Assembly (NCBI GenBank): GCA_964553775.1
Contig: CAZKLU010000079.1
Coordinates: 1-7,146 of the forward strand
Source of the DNA: RUG626 sp964553775
GTDB taxonomy: Bacteria; Bacillota; Clostridia; Oscillospirales; Oscillospiraceae
Reading direction: 5' to 3'
DNA: 7,146 bases
Positions 1 to 5,615 of this stretch are shown piece by piece. The translations under genes and the position numbers were made by a program. The first letter of the stretch is position 1. Every line of letters begins with the position of its first letter. The notes under the pieces were generated by a model, which did not search any database, was not told the DNA's origin, and was given only the letters and a program-made list of their open reading frames with translations.

Positions 1-1
1 G

Positions 2-73
2 ACTGCGGAGCAGGTAATGGCGGCGATGATGATACCGGAGCAGGAGAGAGCCGCTATGATGGAAAAGCTGTAA
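2..73 (+). CDS. C-terminal tail of an upstream protein (partial)
   Basis: Frame 2 is open from the left edge and ends at TAA 71-73. It gives 23 residues with a protein-like tail (begins TAEQVMAAMM, ends ERAAMMEKL) that looks like an amphipathic helix rich in Met, Glu and Ala. The start lies outside the window. I do not recognise the family; it does not resemble the usual C-terminus of MutS, which often precedes mutL. Frame 1 is also open here (to about 144), but its Gly/Asp-rich product is less convincing. The gene would end about 150 bases before the racemase-like gene. Confidence 0.4.
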   Translation, partial: TAEQVMAAMMIPEQERAAMMEKL

Positions 74-224
74 TCGCGGGACTTCTGCTGCGGCATTGTC
101 AATTTATATACGCAAATTATTCCCCGCTCTCGCGGCTTAACTGAGTTACACAAAGGCTTCAAGACCGGAACCCGTTTCGGCTTTGAGTATAGCCCCATTC
201 ATGCGGAAAGGGAGCAGTATGCTC

Positions 225-1283
225 ATGAAGAATCTTGTTATCGAAAAATCGGCAATAAAACAGAATATCCGAGCGTTAAAGACAAGAACAAAGGGAGTCG
301 CCATAATTGCTGACCTTATGGGTGACGCTTTCGGTCTGGGGCTTGTGCCAACAGCGAGACTTCTGCGTGACGAGAGTATTCGAGCGTTCGCGGTGTCAGA
401 CCCAAAGGACGCGAAAGCACTGCGAGCCGCGGGATTCACCGAGGAGCGTATTATGATGCCGCGCAGTACAGCTGACACGAGAGAGCTTGAGGAGCTTCTT
501 GATTACAATGTTGTCTGCACTGTCGGTTCCTATGATGCCGCTGTCGCTCTCAACAGTATCGCGGAGAGCCGCAGAACCGTCTGCGAGGTTCAGATCAAAA
601 TAGACTCCGGCTTCGGACGCTATGGTTTTACACCGGATGAAATAGAGAAGATCATGTCTATCCACAAGTATATGCCCAAGCTCGTGATTGTCGGTATAAT
701 GTCCTCATATTCAGTCTCATGGAAGAATAAGCGCGTTACCGAGCTTCAGCTTGACAGGTTCAAAAACGTAATTAGCGAACTTAAAGCGAACGGTCTTGAT
801 ACCGGAATGGCAAGCATTTGCGATTCCTCCGCGCTTTTCAGATATGACGATCTGGATCTCCTTGATGCGGTTCGTGTCGGAACTGTGTTTTCGGGGAGAG
901 TTGCCGGAGGACCGTTTGAGGAGCTGCGCGAAGTCGGGTACATAGAGGCGGGTATTGAGGAAGTTGGCTGGTTCCAGAAAGGACACCGCGTGGGCATGAA
1001 GGTGCTGAAACATCCCACAAAGCTCGCCGTGCTATCGGTCGGCTATTACCATGGATTCGGAGTGAGCCGACCGCGTCCCGGGGAGAGCGTGATAGATTAT
1101 CTGAAAAGCCGCAGGGCTATGCCGGCAGTCCGCGTCGGAGGCGAGAAAGTAAAAATAGTGGGCGATATTGGCATGATGCACACAATAGTTGACGTTACAA
1201 AGCAGGATTGCCACGTTGGGGATATTGCCGAAATAGATGTTGACCCCGCGTATGTAAAGGGACTGCACAGAGTGTACAGATAG
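225..1283 (+). CDS. Alanine racemase-fold protein with both catalytic residues replaced
   Basis: The protein has 352 residues, close to the family norm. An N-terminal TIM-barrel domain (about 7-230) is followed by a C-terminal beta domain (about 240-352). Recognisable family landmarks are DAFGLG (34-39, usual AYGHG), KIDSGFGRYGF, DAVRVG, VGYYHG and the terminal LHRVYR. Active alanine racemases interconvert L- and D-Ala with PLP on a lysine (K39 in the Geobacillus enzyme) and a tyrosine (Y265). Here the aligned residues are Met32 and Met258. The PLP-stacking His is Ser161, and the MD pair near 312-313 is MM. R132, S201 and R217, matching R136, S204 and R219, remain. Racemase activity is therefore doubtful and the function is unknown. 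ATG 225 (GGAG at 211-214, 10 bases upstream) and ATG 219 (4 bases) are both possible starts; a TTG at 183 is less likely. The stop overlaps the mutL ribosome-binding site. Confidence 0.88.
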   Translation: MKNLVIEKSAIKQNIRALKTRTKGVAIIADLMGDAFGLGLVPTARLLRDESIRAFAVSDPKDAKALRAAGFTEERIMMPRSTADTRELEELLDYNVVCTVGSYDAAVALNSIAESRRTVCEVQIKIDSGFGRYGFTPDEIEKIMSIHKYMPKLVIVGIMSSYSVSWKNKRVTELQLDRFKNVISELKANGLDTGMASICDSSALFRYDDLDLLDAVRVGTVFSGRVAGGPFEELREVGYIEAGIEEVGWFQKGHRVGMKVLKHPTKLAVLSVGYYHGFGVSRPRPGESVIDYLKSRRAMPAVRVGGEKVKIVGDIGMMHTIVDVTKQDCHVGDIAEIDVDPAYVKGLHRVYR

Positions 1284-1287
1284 GAGG
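1282..1287 (+). promoter_or_regulatory. mutL ribosome-binding site overlapping the preceding stop
   Basis: AGGAGG begins inside the TAG stop (1281-1283) of the racemase-like gene and lies 9 bases before the TTG at 1297. This fixes the TTG as the mutL start and suggests translational coupling of the two genes. Confidence 0.75.
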
Positions 1288-1296
1288 CGAAGAGTA

Positions 1297-3390
1297 TTGT
1301 CAAAAATATATGAGATGTCACCGCATCTTGCGGATTTAATATCGGCGGGAGAGGTTGTGGAACGTCCATGCTCTGTCGCGAAGGAGCTTGTGGAGAACTC
1401 AATAGACGCGGGCGCGAAAAAAATTACAGTCGAGATAAAAAACGGCGGAATGTCGTTCATTCGGGTCACAGATGACGGCACCGGAATCTCACGCGATGAT
1501 GTTCCGCTTGCGTTTCACCGCCACGCTACAAGCAAACTGCGAAACGAGAGCGGACTTGAATCTATCAAGACACTTGGTTTCAGAGGCGAAGCCCTTGCCG
1601 CTATTGCCGCTGTGTCAAGAGTCGAGGTGACTACACGGACGGAGGAGGAGATCGAGGGTACAAGAATGATACTTGAGGCGGGTGAGGTGAAGCTGACAGA
1701 AGCGTTCGGCTGTCCGCAGGGTACCACAATGACCGTGTCGGACTTATTCTACAACACGCCGTCAAGACGCAAATTCCTCAAAAACGACCGCGCCGAGGCT
1801 ACCGCCGTATCATCGATAATGACGCAGATGTCGCTGTCTCACCCTGAGCTGTCAATAAAGTATATACGCGACAACAGAGAGGAGTACATGACTCCCGGAG
1901 ACGGGCGCGTGGATTCGTGCGTGTACTGTATTCTGGGACGCGATGTGGCGAAGGGACTTTTGCCGATAGAGGGCGAGAACGAGGGCATTAACGTCTCCGG
2001 CTATGTCTCCACACCGGCAACCGCAAGAGGAAACAGGGCTATGCAGTTCTTCTTCCTCAATGGACGTTCAATAAAGTCCAGAGTATTACAGGCGGCACTG
2101 GAGCAGGCGTATAAAAATACGCTCCTTACCGGAAGGTTCCCTGTCTGCATACTCGATATAAAACTCCCGCTGTCACAGGTCGATGTCAATGTCCACCCGT
2201 CAAAAACTGAGGTGCGCTTCTCTGACGAACACACGATCGCCGCAACTATATTCTGGTTCACAAAGAAAGCACTCGAAAGCGAGAACCCGACGATGGATAC
2301 GCAGTTTCCCCGAAGCGATGTGTCAAAGAACATGGCAGGCTATACCGAAAGCCCGTCTGCCCCGCAAACGGGCTTGCCAAACAGCGCACCGGTCACAGCG
2401 GTCGGCAGCGGAATTTCGGGTACAGCCGCAGCTGCGGTCGGCGGCAGCGGCACATTATCGGGCAAGGTGACATCCCCAAGGGGCGACTTTTTCAAGACGA
2501 TACCCTCCGACAAGTTCCGGTCAAAGTTCGTGAGCAAAACGACAGGTCAGGACCAGATATCGCTTGTAAACACGATGTACGAGCCGCTCAAAACGGCAAA
2601 TAACTGTACCGTGGATCCTCCCGAAGCTCCCGCAGCGAATAACGCACCGCCTGTAAACGCTGTGTACGAGCCGTTTGAACCGGAAAATAACAGGGGTGCG
2701 GATCCTCCCGAAGCTCCCGTACAGGAGACTGAGAGCGCAGATGAGACGGTACCCGAACCCGCGCCGGAACCGGAATACATAGACGAACCGTGGAGAACGA
2801 TACCGAATATGCCGCCATGTGTACGCTACAGATACGTTGGCGAACTCATGAATACATACATTATAGCGGAAATGGAAACGATGGTGCTTCTTGTGGATAA
2901 GCACGCGGTTCATGAGAGACTTATATTCAATAAACTCCGCGAACAGGGCAGCTGCAAGGACGCGCAGATCCTTATTACCCCAATAATCTGCAAGGTAAGC
3001 GATGACACGATAGAGTCTCTCCAACATGACAGACCGCTGCTGATGGAGTTTGGCTATGACATAGATGATGTCGGCAACGGGAACGTCGCTATACGTCAGG
3101 TGCCGATAGATATGGATCTGTCAGATCCTACGGCACTCGTTGAGCAGCTTGTGCAGAAGCTGAGGTACCCCAACGGAGCCCGTGCCGGACTTATGTCAAT
3201 AAACGATGACCTGTTCCACATGACCGCCTGCCGTGCGGCGATAAAGGCGGGCAAGAGAAGCGATCCGGTTGAGGCAAGGAGACTTATTGAGCTGGTTATC
3301 GCCGGAAAGCTAAGCTATTGTCCGCACGGCAGACCGACTGTGGTGAGAATCATGAAGGAGGATATTAACGACCGGTTTGAACGCAGGTAA
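1297..3390 (+). CDS. mutL: DNA mismatch repair protein MutL (endonuclease type)
   Basis: MutL links mismatch recognition by MutS to strand nicking and excision. The protein has 697 residues. The N-terminal GHKL ATPase shows KELVENSIDAG (29-39; E30 the likely catalytic base, N34 the Mg ligand), DDGTGI (59-64), RHATSK (75-80) and GFRGEAL (94-100). A transducer domain ending near VDVNVHPSKTEVRF follows, then a poorly conserved Pro/Ala/Glu-rich linker (about 335-505) containing a duplicated segment. The C-terminal domain carries the nuclease metal motif DKHAVHE (D534, H536, E540), a probable beta-clamp motif QILITP (557-562), ACRAAIKAG (644-652) and CPHGRP (675-680). This is the pattern of methyl-independent, nicking MutL proteins. 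The last Glu of the DQHAxxExxxxE motif is Asn545. The TTG start is chosen because the AGGAGG site and the usual N-terminus (MSKIYEMSPHLADLISAGEVV) agree. It directly follows the racemase-like gene. Confidence 0.97.
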   Translation: MSKIYEMSPHLADLISAGEVVERPCSVAKELVENSIDAGAKKITVEIKNGGMSFIRVTDDGTGISRDDVPLAFHRHATSKLRNESGLESIKTLGFRGEALAAIAAVSRVEVTTRTEEEIEGTRMILEAGEVKLTEAFGCPQGTTMTVSDLFYNTPSRRKFLKNDRAEATAVSSIMTQMSLSHPELSIKYIRDNREEYMTPGDGRVDSCVYCILGRDVAKGLLPIEGENEGINVSGYVSTPATARGNRAMQFFFLNGRSIKSRVLQAALEQAYKNTLLTGRFPVCILDIKLPLSQVDVNVHPSKTEVRFSDEHTIAATIFWFTKKALESENPTMDTQFPRSDVSKNMAGYTESPSAPQTGLPNSAPVTAVGSGISGTAAAAVGGSGTLSGKVTSPRGDFFKTIPSDKFRSKFVSKTTGQDQISLVNTMYEPLKTANNCTVDPPEAPAANNAPPVNAVYEPFEPENNRGADPPEAPVQETESADETVPEPAPEPEYIDEPWRTIPNMPPCVRYRYVGELMNTYIIAEMETMVLLVDKHAVHERLIFNKLREQGSCKDAQILITPIICKVSDDTIESLQHDRPLLMEFGYDIDDVGNGNVAIRQVPIDMDLSDPTALVEQLVQKLRYPNGARAGLMSINDDLFHMTACRAAIKAGKRSDPVEARRLIELVIAGKLSYCPHGRPTVVRIMKEDINDRFERR
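2566..2721 (+). repeat. Two-copy tandem repeat in the MutL linker
   Basis: Two 69-base units (2566-2634 and 2653-2721, offset 87 bases or 29 codons) match at about 54 of 69 positions. They include a 20-base identical stretch starting at 2613 and 2700. At protein level each unit reads VN..YEP...NN...DPPEAP, starting at residues 424 and 453. The offset is a multiple of three, so the frame is kept and only the linker is lengthened. Confidence 0.85.
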
Positions 3391-3576
3391 AATATACTCA
3401 CGGCAGAGGAAAAAAGCGGATGGTCAGTCTCTGCATAATGAACTCAAAACGCGAATTTCTTTGGACTTTTAATCATTCATCGTGCGGGCTGTTTTTCTGA
3501 GACTTCAGAGTGCCGGAATCAGCGGAATAAGGCGGAAAATGCCGGAGCTTGAAACGGTATTGAGATGTTCAAAGCG

Positions 3577-3590
3577 GGAAAGCCGCCGAA
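3577..3590 (+). repeat. 14-base intergenic repeat, copy 1
   Basis: GGAAAGCCGCCGAA occurs here and again, identical and in the same orientation, at 6926-6939 in the gap after the HlyD-like gene. Both copies are non-coding and sit beside inverted repeats. The flanks do not match further. Confidence 0.6.
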
Positions 3591-3595
3591 CAATA

Positions 3596-3656
3596 TGTGT
3601 AAGGCAAGCTCACGGGCGGATCGCGCAATAGCCCTTTAAGGATCTGCTTGCACACA
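3596..3656. repeat. Bulged stem-loop with nested stem
   Basis: TGTGT (3596-3600) and GCAAGC (3604-3609) pair with GCTTGC (3646-3651) and ACACA (3652-3656), giving 11 base pairs with a three-base bulge. Inside the loop GGGC (3614-3617) can pair with GCCC (3631-3634). There is no T-run after it, so it is not an ordinary terminator. Confidence 0.55.
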
Positions 3657-3672
3657 TCATGTTTGCGCCTTG

Positions 3673-3686
3673 CGCGTATCCACGCG
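3673..3686. repeat. Short perfect hairpin
   Basis: CGCGT and ACGCG form a 5-bp stem around an ATCC tetraloop. It is the second of three successive stem-loops in the gap after mutL. The sequence after it is not T-rich on either strand. Confidence 0.45.
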
Positions 3687-3698
3687 GAAAATCGCTCC

Positions 3699-3732
3699 GG
3701 AATCTGCGGCGCGACCCATGCGCCGTGATTCC
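3699..3732. repeat. Strong GC-rich stem-loop
   Basis: GGAATC (3699-3704) pairs with GATTCC (3727-3732), and CGGCGC (3707-3712) pairs with GCGCCG (3720-3725), around the loop GACCCAT. This gives 12 base pairs with a 2-by-1 internal loop. The A-run at 3733-3737 follows it on the + strand, so on the - strand the T-run comes before the hairpin; neither orientation fits a classical terminator. A structured RNA or a palindromic intergenic repeat is possible. Confidence 0.65.
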
Positions 3733-3781
3733 AAAAAGACCGCGAGAGCTTTGAGCCTGAAAAACATTTATGCCGCACACT

Positions 3782-3790
3782 AAAGGAGGT
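3782..3790 (+). promoter_or_regulatory. Near-perfect ribosome-binding site
   Basis: AAAGGAGGT lies 7 bases before ATG 3798, with full-length complementarity to the 3' end of 16S rRNA. It is the strongest such site in the window and supports the short downstream frame as a real gene. Confidence 0.85.
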
Positions 3791-3797
3791 AATTTGC

Positions 3798-3998
3798 ATG
3801 AAAGGTTCTTTCGGAAAGCTGGTGCCTGTTATACTGATGGCGATACTGACATTTCTGTGGGTTTCTCTATGCGCCTTTCTCATTGTAACCGGAGCGCCGC
3901 CATCGTTTATCGCGCCGAATGTGATTTGCGCGGTTATATGGTTCGTGTACCTTATAATAAATGTGTGCCGTGTGTTCACGGACGAAGAGGACGAATAG
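3798..3998 (+). CDS. Small two-helix membrane protein, function unknown
   Basis: This 66-residue protein has two hydrophobic segments, about residues 8-31 and 40-59, separated by a short GAPPSFIAP turn. Lysines at 2 and 7 and R58 next to an acidic tail (TDEEDE) suggest a helical hairpin with both ends in the cytoplasm. I do not recognise the family. The near-perfect ribosome-binding site and the stop only 6 bases before miaA argue that it is translated and co-transcribed with miaA. Its position within the mutL-miaA-hfq group does not by itself reveal its role. No catalytic or metal-binding motif is visible. Confidence 0.8.
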   Translation: MKGSFGKLVPVILMAILTFLWVSLCAFLIVTGAPPSFIAPNVICAVIWFVYLIINVCRVFTDEEDE

Positions 3999-4004
3999 AG
4001 AGCT

Positions 4005-4922
4005 ATGCCGGATAAAGTCTACGTTGTGACAGGTCCGACAGCAACGGGAAAAAGCGCGGTTGGCGTAAGAATTTCAGAGCTTATCGGCGGCGAAGTCGTG
4101 TCAGCGGATTCAATGCAGGTGTACAGGCACATGGATATAGGCACCGCAAAAGCAACGGCTTTGGAAATGCGCGGCATACCGCACCATATGATAGATGTCG
4201 CGAGTCCGTTTGAAAACTACTCTACAGCTAAATACGTTGAAGCCGCCGAAAAGTGCTGCCGCGATATAATATCACGGGGAAAAACTCCTGTGATAGTCGG
4301 CGGAACGGGGCTTTATATCGAATCGCTTATACTTGGCAGAGACTTTGCCCCCGAAGCGAATGACGGCATAAGGGAAAAATACTCCGCTATGTATGAGGAG
4401 CTTGGAGGTGAGGAGCTTCTTGAGCGTCTTAAAAAACGCGACCCCGAAAGAGCGGCGAAGCTCCACCCGAACGACAAAAAACGTATTGTACGAGCCTTTG
4501 AAATATCCGAGAGCGGTCTTACACAGACTGAACACGACATTCTGAGCCGTGCCGCGCCGCCAAGATTCAACGCGGCTGTCATTGTCCTGAACTTTCTTGA
4601 CCGCGAGACACTCTACGCAAAAATCAACGCCAGAGTGGACAGCATGATGGAGATGGGACTTCTTGATGAGGTGCGGAAACTCTCGGATATGGGATTAACA
4701 CAGGAATACACATCAATGCAGGCTATTGGATATAAGGAGCTGTATTCGGCTTTGAACGGCGTTTGTACTGTTGAGGATGCCGTTGAACTTATCAAGCTGA
4801 GATCCAGACGCTACGCCAAAAGACAAATATCGTGGTGTGCGCGTTACACGGATGCCCTGAGAATAAATTGGGAAAATACACCGGACTTTGATAGGGCGGC
4901 ACAGCTTTCGACAAAAAAATAA
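4005..4922 (+). CDS. miaA: tRNA dimethylallyltransferase MiaA
   Basis: MiaA transfers a dimethylallyl group from DMAPP to N6 of A37 in tRNAs reading codons that start with U. This is the first step of i6A/ms2i6A synthesis and takes place in the cytoplasm. The 305 residues match the family's usual length. Visible motifs are the P-loop GPTATGKS (10-17), the DSMQVYRHMDIGTAK block (35-49; D35 the likely catalytic aspartate), PHHMIDV (59-65), GGTGLYI (99-105), HPNDKKRIVRAFEI, QAIGYKEL and the C-terminal RRYAKRQISW. ATG 4005 has only a weak purine stretch in front of it (AGAGAG at 3997-4002). With the 6-base gap after the preceding stop, this suggests reinitiation or coupling. hfq follows 76 bases later, a common arrangement. 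Confidence 0.97.
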   Translation: MPDKVYVVTGPTATGKSAVGVRISELIGGEVVSADSMQVYRHMDIGTAKATALEMRGIPHHMIDVASPFENYSTAKYVEAAEKCCRDIISRGKTPVIVGGTGLYIESLILGRDFAPEANDGIREKYSAMYEELGGEELLERLKKRDPERAAKLHPNDKKRIVRAFEISESGLTQTEHDILSRAAPPRFNAAVIVLNFLDRETLYAKINARVDSMMEMGLLDEVRKLSDMGLTQEYTSMQAIGYKELYSALNGVCTVEDAVELIKLRSRRYAKRQISWCARYTDALRINWENTPDFDRAAQLSTKK

Positions 4923-4966
4923 CCTGATATGGTGTATTATTGGTAATGCAGGAAAATACACAGAAA

Positions 4967-4981
4967 GGAGCGGGAAGCTCC
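4967..4981 (+). promoter_or_regulatory. Small hairpin before hfq
   Basis: GGAGC (4967-4971) and GCTCC (4977-4981) form a 5-bp stem around GGGAA. It ends 17 bases before the hfq start and hides a decoy AAAGGAG, leaving GGAAAGGA (4982-4989) free as the likely ribosome-binding site. A regulatory role is only a possibility. Confidence 0.35.
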
Positions 4982-4998
4982 GGAAAGGACGGCAGAAT

Positions 4999-5259
4999 AT
5001 GTCGAAGCAGCAAAATTTACAGGATACTTTTTTGAATCAGGCGCGTAAACGCGGGGTACCGGTAACATTATTTCTGATGAACGGGTTTCAGATGCGTGGA
5101 ACAGTATCGGGGTTTGACAATTTCGTTGTTATCTTGGAAACCGAAGGAAAGAACCAGATGATATACAAACACGCGATCTCAACCGTATCACCGGCAAGAC
5201 CGATGCCTTTGCCGATCGAGAAGCAGGAGGATGACGAGAAAGAACTGGCAATGGTTTGA
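4999..5259 (+). CDS. hfq: RNA chaperone Hfq
   Basis: Hfq is a hexameric Sm-like protein that binds small RNAs and A-rich RNA. The product is 86 residues. The N-terminal helix NLQDTFLNQARKRG includes Q8 and D9 and a basic rim patch R16-K17-R18. The Sm1 strand region is VTLFLMNGFQMRGTVSGFDNF (in two parts, 22-33 and 34-42), and Sm2 carries YKHAIST (56-62), the uridine-binding Y-K-H signature. A short acidic tail (EKQEDDEKELAMV) follows, as in many Firmicutes. ATG 4999 is preferred because GGAAAGGA lies 9 bases upstream and the N-terminus (MSKQQNLQD) fits the family; the longer in-frame start at 4888 would overlap miaA. The gene is likely in the miaA transcript. Confidence 0.96.
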   Translation: MSKQQNLQDTFLNQARKRGVPVTLFLMNGFQMRGTVSGFDNFVVILETEGKNQMIYKHAISTVSPARPMPLPIEKQEDDEKELAMV

Positions 5260-5265
5260 GTAATT

Positions 5266-5326
5266 ACCGCGCACCGAATGAGACGCGGCAATTTCGATGG
5301 TACCGCGAGTATGATCGGTGCGCGGT
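5266..5326. repeat. Perfect 12-bp inverted repeat after hfq
   Basis: ACCGCGCACCGA (5266-5277) is exactly complementary to TCGGTGCGCGGT (5315-5326). The 37-base loop holds a second inverted pair, CGCGG 5284-5288 with CCGCG 5303-5307. It starts 6 bases after the hfq stop. No T-run follows, so if it ends the hfq transcript or protects its 3' end it is not by the classical terminator pattern. Confidence 0.8.
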
Positions 5327-5380
5327 CACGCGGATCGGCAAAACAGGTTTCCGGCTGACAACGCCTTGCGTAATTCCGCT

Positions 5381-5409
5381 TGTATCCGGCGGCTGTGCCG
5401 TTGAATACA
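5381..5409. repeat. Stem-loop between hfq and the HlyD-like gene
   Basis: TGTAT (5381-5385) pairs with ATACA (5405-5409), and CGGC (5387-5390) with GCCG (5397-5400), around GGCTGT, with an uneven internal loop. Its role is unknown. Confidence 0.4.
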
Positions 5410-5476
5410 CACGGAAACAGACGGAAGAGGTCCCGTAAAAAGCAATTCAGAGCTTTTCAGGCGGCTGACAGCGCGG

Positions 5477-5514
5477 CAAAGGCTTTTGTTAGGATTCAAA
5501 GCCAAAAACCTTTG
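5477..5514. repeat. Inverted repeat overlapping the -35 element
   Basis: CAAAGGCTTTTG (5477-5488) and CAAAAACCTTTG (5503-5514) are complementary at 11 of 12 positions, around a 14-base loop. The right arm runs into the TTGACT of the downstream promoter. An alternative short hairpin, CAAAG 5497-5501 with CTTTG 5510-5514, shares the same arm. The location suits an operator, but no regulator is identified. Confidence 0.6.
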
Positions 5515-5541
5515 ACTTTGAGTAAAGATCGGGAGTATAAT
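5512..5541 (+). promoter_or_regulatory. Sigma-A-type promoter for the HlyD-like gene
   Basis: TTGACT (5512-5517) and TATAAT (5536-5541) are separated by 18 bases. The -10 is a perfect consensus and the -35 matches at five of six. Transcription would begin near 5548, leaving a leader of roughly 65 bases before the TTG at 5616. It is the clearest promoter in the window. Confidence 0.75.
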
Positions 5542-5615
5542 TGCGTCACGGGAACCGGTAAAGGCGTGAAGCGCGGTTAAAGGCAGTAAGAGAATTAACG
5601 GAAGGATGAAGGAGC

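Larger units (their letters stand above)
3391..3797. other. 407-base non-coding gap with many inverted repeats
   Basis: No frame looks like a convincing gene here. A 136-codon minus-strand frame runs across the gap and antisense through the next gene, but its product is arginine- and serine-rich and resembles no family I know. The first half holds small repeats: GCAGAG 3403-3408 with CTCTGC 3429-3434, and TCTGA 3496-3500 with TCAGA 3505-3509. The second half (3596-3732) holds three successive stem-loops, listed separately. No stem followed by a T-run was found after mutL, and no convincing promoter for the following genes. Confidence 0.6.
5260..5615. other. 356-base gap between hfq and the HlyD-like gene
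   Basis: This holds, in order, a perfect 12-bp inverted repeat with a nested stem, a smaller stem-loop (5381-5409), a weak hairpin AAAAGC 5438-5443 / GCTTTT 5452-5457, an inverted repeat at 5477-5514, a sigma-A-type promoter and an untranslated leader of about 65 bases. Short open frames at 5256-5438 and 5380-5580 have TTG starts without good ribosome-binding sites and cross these structures, so I do not call them genes. Confidence 0.6.

Noticed and set aside
96..123. TTGTCA with nearby AT-rich sequence as a promoter for the racemase-like gene
   Set aside because: No good -10 element lies at 16-18 bases; the nearby TATATA and AATTAT are too close.
124..135. CCGC/GCGG hairpin as a terminator of the upstream gene
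   Set aside because: The stem is only 4 bp and no T-run follows.
2521..3027. 168-codon minus-strand frame inside mutL
   Set aside because: It is a shadow of the mutL linker and C-terminal coding sequence, made open by codon composition and the repeat.
3569..3979. 136-codon minus-strand open frame
   Set aside because: It runs antisense through the well-supported 66-residue gene and through the stem-loops, and its product shows no recognisable family.
4907..4940. TTCGAC and TATTAT as an hfq promoter
   Set aside because: The spacing is 22 bases and the -35 match is poor, so hfq is better explained by read-through from miaA.
5294..5310. TGGTACCGCG resembles the T-box antiterminator core
   Set aside because: The match covers only the core of the consensus. 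There is no room for a stem I (the hfq stop is 38 bases upstream), no pairing strand for an antiterminator, no terminator, and no amino-acid-related gene downstream.
5256..5438. 60-codon frame overlapping the hfq stop
   Set aside because: It has a TTG start without a good ribosome-binding site, and its sequence is largely the inverted repeat.
5380..5580. 66-codon frame before the HlyD-like gene
   Set aside because: It spans the promoter and operator-like repeat, has a TTG start with no clear ribosome-binding site, and is basic and low in complexity.
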